Part shown: piece by piece, positions 54,815 through 64,000 of the stretch | How positions within the stretch are numbered: the first letter of the stretch is position 1 | Layout of the letters: every line of letters begins with the position of its first letter | Origin: Parelaphostrongylus tenuis | Lineage: Eukaryota > Nematoda > Chromadorea > Rhabditida > Metastrongylidae | Reading direction: 5' to 3' | Length of the DNA stretch: 64,000 bases | NCBI GenBank assembly: GCA_019055375.1 | Contig: JAHQIW010005605.1 | Location: 62,001 to 126,000, forward strand | Notes under the pieces: model-generated | Databases searched by the model: none | What the model saw: only the letters and a program-made list of their open reading frames with translations | What the model was told of the DNA's origin: nothing | Position numbers and translations under genes: made by a program

Positions 54815-57059
54815 TTACTTTGAAACGTCTAGCGAGTGATAACCACTTTCGGCAATATCCTTATCTTGAGTATTACACCACTCATCAGTGTAAATCCATC
54901 CTATACAGAAATTACAAACGTTGGAAAGCACTTGCTTATTTGCATACCTCTATCAATCAGCAATAATGTATCGGAAGCCTGGCCGTTGCTGCGAGCAGCG
55001 CTCTGCAGCTCGTTCAAAGCTTGAACTTCTATTTCGGGTAGATTGCCTTTTCGGAAATTGATTTCGTGGTGGGTTTCGTGAATAATAGGCTTTTTATAGA
55101 CTGGGTAATCTTGACCTATACTTGACATAAATGAGTCAGACCTGAATCGTATCCCCAAGTGCACCCGACGAAATTTTAAATCTCCTCAAATCTGATTACC
55201 TCAACTGCGCTTCGTCGCTAAACGTGTCGGCCGAGTACTTGAAACCTTGAAAATCATTTATCAAAGAAGGTTGTTAGAAGGAAAATAAGATTACATATCA
55301 CGTCTAAAATCCTACCCCGCTGCGTGGCTGTCATAGGTGGCTCAATAGTACTCATGGTAAAGTTTATAAGTCAGAGGTGTCTTATCGTTACATAAAGAAT
55401 GAAATATCACTTGTAAATCTTTCACAAAGGCTTTTTGAAATAAAGAGTAATTTCGTTTCTCGAAAAGCTTTGCTTTTCAGCGGTAATACGAGGTTCTTGT
55501 GAAAAATAAGCAAACCTTTAACAGCTATTACGCATTTGTGAAGCCTGTCTTGTAGTAACGTAGCATGAAAGCGCATCCTCTACAAAGAAGCATGAGGTTT
55601 GCGTGGAGGTAATTCTATTATGTACTTTATGTATGTCAAGGAAAAACGCGCGTTCATCACTGCATAAGATACGGTATTTCCCCTATCAGAATCCATCTTC
55701 AAAAAAAAAGTATTTTTAGCTCTTTTTAGACACTTTAGTAGTTATTCGATAGCTTAGATCTCGTAAAATTGAATGGCGTGCTTCATTATTTGAAAGGTCT
55801 CTGTATTACACAATACCTCGATATACAGCGAAGACGTGGGCTGGTACTACCTGCTACAGGGCTCATGAGCAGTTTTGTGAATCGAAAGAGTGCTGTCGAA
55901 AGAGAACTAGCACCTTCAGAGGGAAATTTTTTCCAGAGAAATATGAATGAGATAGGAAAAAACGCGTGGATGTGTGCAACATAATTTTATTTTAAGTTTT
56001 ACAGCGTGTTTCATAAAAGAATGTTCCAGGAAACCGGCCACATACGGCTCTAGTTAGAGATTTAGTCTTTAAAATGATTACTAATTCTGCTATAAAAAGT
56101 TACTATCCAGCGAATAAAGTCGAATATTCTTTCGTCTCCGGATAACCGATAGTACCAGGTGTCTTTAGTTGGGATAATCTCCATTCTAGTTAATACACTC
56201 GTGCATTTACCGCTCACATGTCTCAAGAACCACAGTGTCTGATGGGATAACTATATATTTGTATGAAAACCATATTTCCAACTTACTGCGAGTTTTGTCA
56301 CAAAAAAGTGTACCTCGAAACACTCATTCCGTTCGCAACTTTTGGAGGAGACTTATGGTACTTTTAGCAACTGACTGAGGTAAGCGTAGAAAGAGCACCT
56401 TTTCTTCAAAATGTAGAGCACTTCTTTGTGAATATGCATATCTCCGACAAACATTCTGCATCTTGCTAGTGCTGCAAACAGTTAGTTAAAATGTTTACCT
56501 AATAGTGAGCAACTTATACGATCACACCTCTGTACAACTAGCCTATCTATCCAATACCCGTCAGTAACTTACCCATGCTGCATTTAATTTGTACTTTCTC
56601 GGAGGTCAGATTTCTTTCTCTCTTCGACCATAGTATTTTCCATTCAGTCTTCTTTTGCTCGTCATCAATAGTCATGTGTTCTGTGATAAACGCGTCAACA
56701 AAGCTATGAATAGATCGTAGAATTAGACTGACTCCTTTTACGCGAACTGTACGTTGCCTTCAAAACCCGATCGTTGCTCACAAAGCGCAGGGTTCTAAGA
56801 GGCAACATTAGCGTTTGCCGATGGTAATGTGTCACAATAACTATAAGACCTTCACGAACATTTCGAGATAAAACATTTGCCCCATGCCTTGAATGTTGTC
56901 TGTAGCACTAATCACTATCACGAGCTATCATTTATACACCGTTACCGCAATTGTTATCCATTTTTTCTTTTGATGTAATTCATTTCTCTTTGCAACTGCA
57001 TCGAATTGAGCGTTACGGCGGGCTACAATCGAATGGAAGCGAGTTTGGAATGTAGTCAT
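54815..57059 (-). CDS. Unrecognised host protein gene, seven exons, 217 residues
   Basis: Minus-strand model: exon 1 57059-56946, exon 2 56899-56856, exon 3 56794-56733, exon 4 56680-56573, exon 5 55245-55200, exon 6 55141-54948, exon 7 54900-54815 (TAA at 54817-54815). Introns are 46, 61, 52, 1327, 58 and 47 bases. All exons join in phase. The donors of exons 4 (gtaagt) and 6 (gtatgc) are good. A TAA stop lies two codons before the ATG, and ccttttag at 57092-57086, 26 bases upstream, is a possible spliced-leader acceptor. The product is basic and hydrophilic in its first half (RNELHQKKKW, YSSRKRKH, WSKRERNLTSEK) and ends in an acidic tail (WIYTDEWCNTQDKDIAESGY). No transmembrane run or known domain is seen. 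Exons 2-3 have the weakest splice sites; exons 4-7 are the best supported. Intron 4 holds a K-family repeat. Confidence 0.6.
55735..56150. repeat. K-family repeats in intron 4 of the seven-exon gene
   Basis: Contains ctttttagacactttagtag, a gatagcttagatctcgtaa block and, at 56090-56150, aagttactatccagcgaata followed by ctttcgtctccggataac, the K end motif. It accounts for much of the unusually long intron. Confidence 0.55.
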
Positions 57060-57086
57060 CTTTTACCAACAACGCGATCCCATCCC
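57060..57086 (-). promoter_or_regulatory. 5' UTR with possible spliced-leader acceptor and a six-codon uORF
   Basis: The acceptor-like ttgcaccttttag ends at 57086. The leader 57085-57060 contains an upstream ATG at 57083 whose frame stops after six codons, two codons before the main ATG region. Trans-splicing is inferred from position only. Confidence 0.35.
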
Positions 57087-57109
57087 TAAAAGGTGCAAAG
57101 ATAGATATA

Positions 57110-57250
57110 GGTGATATTTAGCACAAAGAACATATAGATTATTTAACAGCTTTCACAGCGTAGACGTTTTGCAAATAAAGCAATCTTGGATGTGAAGAAC
57201 GTATTTGTCTTGAATTACTTCAACTGCGGATCACACCATACGCTAAGGTG
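57110..57250 (+). repeat. T-family MITE fragment
   Basis: The segment cacagcgtagacgttttgca followed by aataaagc matches the T element at 49535-49575. It mimics an exon (open frame between a good acceptor and a gtgagt donor) but is repeat. Confidence 0.5.
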
Positions 57251-58450
57251 AGTGCACCTCCTACAATCGCTTTGTCTCTAATCGACTACTCTAAAGGTAT
57301 TTATCTAAAAACACTGAATAATGTGAATTAGTCGGAATGTTAAACGGAAGTTGAACCCGAATTTCACTTTTACTGGAGGAGGAAGCTAATCTCCGCAATA
57401 ACTGGACCTCTGTTGTGGATTGATTCTTTAGTGATGTAGAGTATCGATGCTGCCAACAAAAGCCAACCGTCGACGAGTTCGGTTTTGTGAGCACATACCA
57501 GCATCAAACCGAGCTGAACCGACAACTATCAAATGCGTCTAGTCAACAAGAATTCTTTTGTTCGACAACGTTATAGCAGTGATATGATGCTATATCACAA
57601 ATACCACTATATATCCGAAAATTCTGAGTACTTTACGAAACACGCATCATCAGGGGCGTGGTTGAGTTTGCGTTTCAGCCTTGCCAGGGCACACGTCAAA
57701 AGAGTATTGTTCTATAGGCATAAGCGCTTGAGTAGCTGGACTGAAACGTTCCGGCGCAAAGTAGCATGATAATTTACAGGAGGCAACGGCTTTATATTTT
57801 CGACGCATGTTCAGCTCCAATATGCCAACTTATTCGCCGCATCCTGAGATATATAAGCGTTTGGTGAGATTAATGATTACTAAATAAAACTTAGTTTCGA
57901 CAAAATAAGCGTTTTTTTTTTTGAGGCTACCACAAGGCATCAAAAACATGATACTTATATAACCGTCAGACCTTTTTAATCGAGAAGCATATCCGCCCTC
58001 GATCACCTTTTCATCCTCCTACAGCAGCAAAAATTGGTGCCTAATTTGCCTGAACACGGCTTACTTCCTTAAAAAAACACGTAAATGCACTCTATCAAGG
58101 TTATACCCCAACTCGAGAAAGACTTGTATTGTTCAACATTCAGGAAGTTCAAAAACCTCAGTGGATGATTGATGTGAGGAAGTGAATGAAGTTCGAGAAT
58201 TGCTAAAAGTGCAATGACAACTATCTTTGTCAGCATTCTGCAGCAATCATAAAGTGGAACGAATCCTTAGGTGGGTAAAGGAACTTGCGATTTTCTCGAG
58301 GACTCTCACAGACGTTGAATGCGATGAAACGAGTGGAATGGTGGAAGTAAAATCCACATGGAAGTTGTGAAAATAGGTCATATAAATTAGTATTGATCAT
58401 AAAATAAAAACTCTTTAACGATAGCGAATTTGCATCACTGTGATCAGTTT
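57251..58450. other. Gene-free stretch with weak open frames
   Basis: 57500-57290 minus has three overlapping open frames, one beginning at an ATG and reading TELVDGWLLLAASILYITK; none has splice support. 57640-57760 contains acgcatcatcaggggcgtgg and ctgaaacgttccggcg, resembling PLE terminal motifs. The rest shows nothing. Confidence 0.3.
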
Positions 58451-58454
58451 TTGC

Positions 58455-58645
58455 AACGAAGTTGTGGCCGAGTGGTTGTCATGCAATTCGCTGCGTGCGG
58501 GACAAATCCCCAACACTCTCCGGCAGTCAGGAACGAGCGCCTTATGGAATGCTGCAGCTAGGCTATCCGCAAGATTACGATGAGAGGCACTCAACCGTTT
58601 CCCGCGACGTCAAAGAAGAAGACGAACAAGAAGATTTTTTACTTA
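58455..58645 (+). repeat. SINE-1 copy, best-preserved head
   Basis: Starts gttgtggccgagtggttgtc (tRNA-Ser-like A box at 58462), then ggacaaatccccaacactct, gagcgccttatggaatgctg and a tail gacgtcaaagaagaagacga. It aligns with the minus copy at 63815-64000 and the plus copy at 12360-12560. Confidence 0.7.
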
Positions 58646-58689
58646 GCACTGGATATAACCATGTAAAGTCGGATCAAAATAAATAATCA

Positions 58690-59100
58690 AGTAATAATAA
58701 GACCCTACCATCAGTGGATTCACGCTTTGGGCTTTGTTGGTTAACAAACGATTCTCCAACTGGCAGCGTGAAACGATTGTCATGCCATACTGTCATCGGC
58801 TATCGTGAATATAAACCTCGTTTGTTAATTATGTTTGTTCAAGCTCAATTCAGGAAAGATTTTGACCTTACCGATCAAATAGCAACTTATAGTAAAGAAA
58901 AAGATGACAACGGTGACGCCAGTGAAAAAACCTACAGTTTTGAATTTTGGCAACCTGGATAAGTCATATATTGTAGCTGTATATTGTCGCTTACAACTTG
59001 AGCTACGTCGTATCGAAGATGATCTACGGTCAAAGGAACGCGTCCGTTGGTTTCTGCTGACCTTGGTGAATGGTCAAACAAACAAGACGTCTTGAAGTTT
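58690..59100 (+). other. Coding-like segment, probably a decayed or split gene
   Basis: One frame is open from 58714 to 58962 and includes FRKDFDLTDQIATYSKEKDD; an overlapping frame from 58904 to 59095 includes CRLQLELRRIEDDLRSKERV and ends at TGA. The composition of both is protein-like, and a one-base shift near 58930 would join them. No donor or acceptor pair joins them convincingly and no family is recognised, so it may be a pseudogene or a wrong-frame coincidence. Confidence 0.3.
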
Positions 59101-59765
59101 TGAGAACCAAATGTGGTGTTATCAGTTGAAAGAACACTTAGCTAGCTATCGTACATTGCTTGATTAACTGTGCATTTTTGCTGCATCGATGTGCAATAAT
59201 CATACAACCAAACCTGCCCAAGATGTATTCACGAAAACGACTAGGTAATTTTGCAAGAGGAGCGAAAGTGCATCGCGTATCCTTTGCCTAATCGGCTTGA
59301 AATGCTTCATTTAGGGGTCCCGGTGTTCTTTATCGGTGTTCTCTTAATGGGATTAGACATAATATAGCGCAACAATGTTCGCTGGAGTTTTGAGGGCATT
59401 TTATTTTTTTGAAACTTGAGGAAGTCAAAATGACTGGCAATTTCGAAGTGACATTTTCCTCAGCCTTCAAGTCTTAAGGGCATGTTTTTTATGACAGTGA
59501 ATGGCTAGTGAGAGCAATGAACGAGTGAGAGATATCCAGTACTTACTACTTTCCTCGAAAACGTCCGTTGCTTTTCTCACTGCTCTTTCGTAACACAAGC
59601 GCGTTACACTCTTCTGCGTATATATGAATTACAAATAAGCCACAGAAACCAGCAAAGTTCATGTATCCAGACGGCGAAAATGAATTAGGAGACTCTTGGG
59701 AAGCAACTGGGCAGACCAGGTCGGTGGTTTACTGATGGACGGCAACAACCGCTTACGCGTGAGAC
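59101..59765. other. Gene-free stretch
   Basis: Nothing supported. Confidence 0.4.
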
Positions 59766-59769
59766 ACCG

Positions 59770-60585
59770 AAGGTATTTTGAAGCGCTATGACTTCAGGAA
59801 GCACAGTCAGTTTATCTCGTGCACAATCAAATATTTTCTACTCTATCCGCGCTCATATTCAAAAAAGGTGTTTTTTGCTCTCTGGGCATTTCAAAAGTTT
59901 TTCGATAGCTTCAACTCAAATTTGAACGATGGTTTTCACTTTGAAGGAGAAATAAAGTCGTATTTCACATTCAGACCTTCATAGCTGAGCAGAATTTTGT
60001 CTTAAAAAATGCTCTGATTATTGACAGCACGAATTTTGACAAATCTAATAGTGCTTTAATTTCTCAGAAAAAGTTTTTAATGCGCTGAACACTAATTCAA
60101 AATTGCATTTCCACGAGGCGCGTATACCTTGCACTTGTAGGTTGATGGATTTCGCAGCATTTGCATCAAACCATCGCCTTTCAATGGCCAGTCAATAGCC
60201 AAATTTCGAGAACTTCAATGATGTGTATGCTTCTTGGAAGAAATATCTAGACCTACTGTATCAATAAAAATTAAACTGTGTTTCACAATTGAGCACATTT
60301 TGCTGAACATAGCTTTTTTCACACTCATAATAACCATTTGATTGCACCATTCTCATCAAATTCAATGATATATTCGATTTTTGGAAAAGACTTCTTAGTA
60401 GGTTGTTACAGCTGCAAGAACCTTGGGCTTAGCACTCAGCGCGCATCCTTCGGTGCGGTGTCTAAATGGGTTTCGCAACATTGGAATCAAGCCATCGCGT
60501 TTAGAAATTAATGCGAAACCCAAAGTTGTTTCTTTTGCAAAAGCGCGCTAAGAAGTTCTTTTCCATAACCAAACACACCATTTGT
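59770..60585. repeat. Cluster of T-family MITE-like repeats
   Basis: Repeated motifs: tttcacattcagaccttcat, aaaaagtttttaatgcgctg, a pair of gcatttgcatcaaaccatcg / cattggaatcaagccatcgc segments (60158 and 60478) and ttgagcacattttgctgaac. Copies lie in both orientations. The 68-codon frame at 59778 is repeat-derived. Confidence 0.5.
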
Positions 60586-60589
60586 TCTG

Positions 60590-60965
60590 AGTGTTTTCTC
60601 AAGACCGCGCTCAATATTGAATATATTTCGTGATTATCATTTGAATCAACATGTCATGTGTTCTGTTATGCGCTTTTCTACAGCCCGATACACTTTTTTC
60701 GGTATTGCAGCCTCGTCAGTGGAGCAGGTCCTTCGTCTTAAGCCAATTTTCTCTTGTGCACCACACATCCTCCTATAATGAGTAGGCAACGACGAACGAT
60801 GTACGTCAGCGACATCAAGTGAAAAATCACTAGATTGGCATTTTTCCACACTAGATTACCCTGAGAGGATAGGCTAAAGAAGAAGGATCTGTCCTATGAC
60901 GAGGTTGCAAGGCCGGAACACGTGTATCGTGCTGTACAAGAGTCAAAACGTGCTATTGAAATCGT
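60590..60965. repeat. H-family repeat, rearranged foldback copy
   Basis: A minus-oriented part (gcctcgtcagtggagcagg, gagtaggcaacgacgaacg, 60700-60800) is followed by a plus-oriented part (gaggataggctaaagaagaa, ggccggaacacgtgtatcg, 60865-60930). The terminal motif gagtgttttctcaagacc lies at 60588-60605. Confidence 0.6.
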
Positions 60966-62490
60966 TAGGATTTGTGCTATCGCATCCTTATTAGAAGTGT
61001 GAGTGAAAACTGTGCCCAATAGAGATAGCTGAGTGTGGAATGAAATCTTATTTTTACTCTTAAGCATGGTATAAAAAGCAATTGAAATGTAAAATGCAGC
61101 TCAATTTCTCAACATTCAAACCATCGAATGATTACCAAAACGTCAAGGATAAAAGGCAGGTTTTTCAAATATAAGTGCGGATAGGGGAAACTACCAACTT
61201 AATTACGTGGAGCACGCAAGGCACTGGGTTTTTTTTTTCTGGCAAAGCTCGCAAAGCCAAATAATGGTTAAAGCAAAGTGTTAGTAGATATATAGAGCAA
61301 ACAATTACTCCTGAAACGAAAGGAAAAAAGTTGCTCCATTCATCTTGTAGAGTTCCAACTCTTCAATTGCACTGAGAATCCAAAAATATTGAAAGTATCG
61401 ATGAACTGGTAAGTGTTCGGTGTTTGCATCATCATTCTTAACCTACAATTCATTATTTTCCAATTTTTCAATAAAAATGGTTACTTTGGAGTGTTGCATG
61501 TAATGAATAATATCAAAATGTAACATTTTGTGTTGACATATACTTCGCACAGCCTAATACGATGACTGAAAGCCGGAAAAATTATGTTCGAGAAATAAAC
61601 TATCTTTATTCACTTGCAAGAGCTATATGTTCAAAAAGTGTGCGAGCATGTGGAATAAATCGTGAAGTATGAGAGCAAATCGGAAAACCCCAAAATTTCT
61701 CCTAAACGGAGAAAAAGATCCTGATTACTTGATGAAAATCGTGCAACACCCGGCAATTAGTTCCCTCGATGTCCGTTGCCGTCCCGAGAGGGTTAACTTT
61801 TTTTTTGTGATGGACTCGAAGAGGAATCGCTTCTTTAGAAATCGTCTATAATGAGAAATTTAATACAGCTTGGCAACGTTCTACGGATTTTGTCTGTTTC
61901 GATGTCTGCTATAAAATCTGTTCGCAGTCTCCTTCAAAACTGATTTGTGAACAATTCTTTGTTTGTGTACATTTGCTACTGATCACGAATACTAAATGTT
62001 TCAATTGCATAAGAAACCAGTTTTTAAACTTTTGCTCAAATGTGTCTATTTGAATCGCTGTGAGAAAAGTTCATCCAATTTTGAGTGTTCATAGTAAGCG
62101 TCACAAGCAGAAGTTCAATACAGCTTGTGAAATTTGATCTTCGTCAGCCAATAGTGAGTTCAGATATCACTCCTCGTTTTTGTGGTGGATACGGTGTAGT
62201 CCCAGTCTCTCTACCGACAAGTTAAAAATTGCTCCGCAATCACATATTTTATACTCGTTAACGGCCATTTTATTATGCTCAGTGGTTCTCGCATTCTATA
62301 TCTGTTATGCAGTGAGGTTTTTCTCGTGAATCTCGTTGATTCGATTTTATTCATTTCATTGATTTTCTACGCTCATTCGGTAGCTTTAGAAATGTTAATA
62401 TCAATCTCAAATTCTCTGATTACGAGGAGACCTTCGTATTACGTTCTGCTCTCCAAAGATGGACTTTTGTCTAGCAAGACGTAAGCGCGA
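60966..62490. other. Mostly gene-free, with one possible mini-exon
   Basis: 61352-61408 plus could be a small exon: acceptor ccattcatcttgtag, frame FQLFNCTENPKILKVSMN, donor tg/gtaagtg. It is isolated. The 60-codon frame 61669-61851 and the 69-codon frame 62275-62484 have no supporting signals. Confidence 0.25.
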
Positions 62491-62499
62491 TATGAAAAA

Positions 62500-62720
62500 A
62501 TCAAGTCGTCCTGTAGAACATAATTTCATTTTTAGACCTTACAGCGTTATGAAAGGGTGTTTTGAAAACCGACCAGTGATCATATAGTCAGAAATCTAAG
62601 CTGTTGAATAATGATTAGCACTTGTGTGAAAATTTTCTGTCCAGCAAATGAAGTCGGTATTCCATCTGTCGGCTGGTCTTTATTCCACCTTAGATAGCGC
62701 AGCCAGTCTCTAGCTCGACA
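62500..62720 (+). repeat. K-family repeat
   Basis: In K order: aatttcatttttagacctta, cagcgttatgaaagggtgtt, aaaaccgaccagtgatcata, then ttttctgtccagcaaatgaa and catctgtcggctggtc. Confidence 0.6.
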
Positions 62721-63214
62721 CTGGAACGACCATAGGAGTTTTCCCACGGAACAACATCGTAATCTCTTTCGTAATTGGATCACAAAATCTGAAGAATCAA
62801 TTATTTCAATCTAAGTAAACGTTGCTTACTTGCTCACAGAACTTAAAGTTACTCAAACAAATTACTGCTTACTATTTACTACAAAATTCTAAGTCACTAA
62901 CTTACTTAAACGAATTCTTCAGAACATCTCAAAAACTTATTTCTTACATTCCCTTCACTAAAGTTTTTGATAATTTCACTGACGTTATAACATTTTAGCT
63001 CAAAACATTTATTTCACACTTGTTAATTTGGACGATCAACATCAATCAACATCGACCAGCAACCATTCACACTAAAACTTCAATAGCGATTAGCAGTTTG
63101 CGATTTGTAGCAATTTCATCGCCCTGTTTACAATAATTGACCATAAATGTCTAAATGATTAATACACTTATAACAGAATGAACAGTAATTACAATAATTA
63201 GAAATGAGATCAAA

Positions 63215-63217
<3 letters not shown>
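62721..63217. other. Gene-free AT-rich stretch
   Basis: Several short near-repeats of the form acttacttaa/actcaaacaaatt, no gene. Confidence 0.4.

Positions 63218-63269
<52 letters not shown>
63218..63269. repeat. (TA)n microsatellite
   Basis: About 25 uninterrupted TA dinucleotides. The minus-strand frame reading IYIYIY across it is an artefact. Confidence 0.95.
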
Positions 63270-63270
<1 letters not shown>

Positions 63271-63814
63271 ACGTATGAGATTGCACATTTGTAGAGTAGG
63301 ATTCAATATTCTCAAGAAAAATACGGTCTACAGTGACTCTAACAAGTGAAAATTTTTTAGCATTATTTTGAGCTGTTCGAATGCTTACATCCTTCTCATT
63401 TCTATGTAGCACTCAACACAGCGTCCACGTTTTTCTTTTCAAGGTAACGCCATCTCAAGTATGCTAGGAGCCGTCAGTAAGGGAAGAGCGCTTCCGACAT
63501 GCAATTGTCGATAAAGCTTGCCGCACCTAAACTTTCACGGTAATTTACAATTACTGTTGACGAATGTGACTTTGAACATTTGGAAAATTATCTTACTGAC
63601 TAGTGGTTTATGTCAAGGCCCTTTGAAGAAATTTTGAGTATTTCAGGTCCTTGTGTGCACTCTCCTCCGGTGTGGGTGGGCGCCGGTTCAACTCCTCACT
63701 AGTCTCGGAAGTCTTGCAAATCACTTAGCTTCTTGAATAATGAGCTGCTAATTTTCGCACAAATTGATTCGTAAGTGATACGTGATTATTATCTTTTCTT
63801 CTCTGCGATTCTTC
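63270..63814. other. Gene-free stretch
   Basis: 63655-63705 contains a B-box-like gccggttcaactcctc after gtgggtgggcg, a possible degraded tRNA-derived fragment. Nothing else supported. Confidence 0.35.
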
Positions 63815-64000
63815 TAGGCTTCAATTCGTTTTTCGTCCTCTTCTTGAACGCCGTGGAATACTGGTTGAGCGAGTCTGCTAGCAATCTCGACGATCTTGTG
63901 GCGTTTCATAAGGCGTTGTTGTTGAGCGCCATAAAAAGTTGGAAAGTGGAGTCCAGCTCCACGCGCGCTGCGACGAGCATCACAACCATTCGGTCATGGC
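63815..64000 (-). repeat. SINE-1 copy, minus orientation, reaching the right edge
   Basis: The minus strand begins at the window edge with gccatgaccgaatggttgtg (tRNA-Ser-like A box) and continues with cgccttatgaaacgcc and cggcgttcaagaagaggacg, aligning with 58455-58645. The element may extend beyond the edge. Confidence 0.65.

Noticed and set aside
57157..57247. Apparent 30-codon plus exon between a cacag acceptor and a gtgagt donor
   Set aside because: Its DNA matches the T-family MITE core at 49535-49575, so the exon signals come from the repeat.
63128..63412. 94-codon minus frame with an IYIYIY run
   Set aside because: Produced by the TA microsatellite.

Overview
The window is animal nuclear DNA, most probably from a nematode. 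A hookworm or other strongylid is my best guess, because the RTE-type retrotransposon at the left edge is of the kind I associate with those genomes; no database was searched. It is AT-rich, very densely filled with transposons, and has no prokaryotic gene layout. Almost all open frames of 60-110 codons are chance frames or antisense shadows of mobile elements. Real host exons are short and separated by introns of about 46-86 bases, which is the typical nematode size, so single-ORF searching misses them.

Layout. 1-2.7 kb: an RTE-type non-LTR element on the minus strand whose endonuclease-reverse transcriptase frame is fully open for 833 codons and runs off the left edge. 3-16.5 kb: accessory DNA with three tRNA-derived SINE families, a 29-bp minisatellite, a long inverted repeat (4.9/7.3 kb arms) flanked by a direct duplication (3.7/7.8 kb), three mariner transposase remnants and a very abundant MITE-like family (called K here). 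16.5-17.1 kb: a coding-like block whose strand is uncertain. 17.3-23.6 kb: little recognisable. 23.6-29.3 kb: three Penelope-like element (PLE) remnants, the last two coding exons of a plus-strand host gene (25.48-25.76 kb) and a MITE with terminal inverted repeats. 29.7-36.7 kb: an unclassified repeat (called R), a SINE pair, a piggyBac transposase remnant, a foldback element inside a direct duplication, and another PLE piece. 38.9-39.4 kb: a small four-exon gene model on the minus strand. 42.2-45.8 kb: two PLE copies joined head to head, with a 296-bp snap-back element inserted into one end and flanked by a 15-bp target-site duplication. 46.3-47.4 kb: the inverted partner of repeat R. 51.7-54.3 kb: two decayed RTE-type elements end to end. 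54.8-57.06 kb: a seven-exon minus-strand gene model encoding 217 residues, with consistent splice phases and an in-frame stop just before its ATG. 57.1-64 kb: SINEs, MITEs, a coding-like stretch and a TA microsatellite.

The genes do not form a pathway. The window reads as sparse host genes (at least three supported by splice structure, none recognised by family) in a landscape built by PLE, RTE, mariner, piggyBac and SINE activity. The intact RTE frame suggests recent RTE mobility. Family letters (K, T, H, R, SINE-1, SINE-2, SINE-3) are labels made for this report, and repeat boundaries are by-eye estimates.
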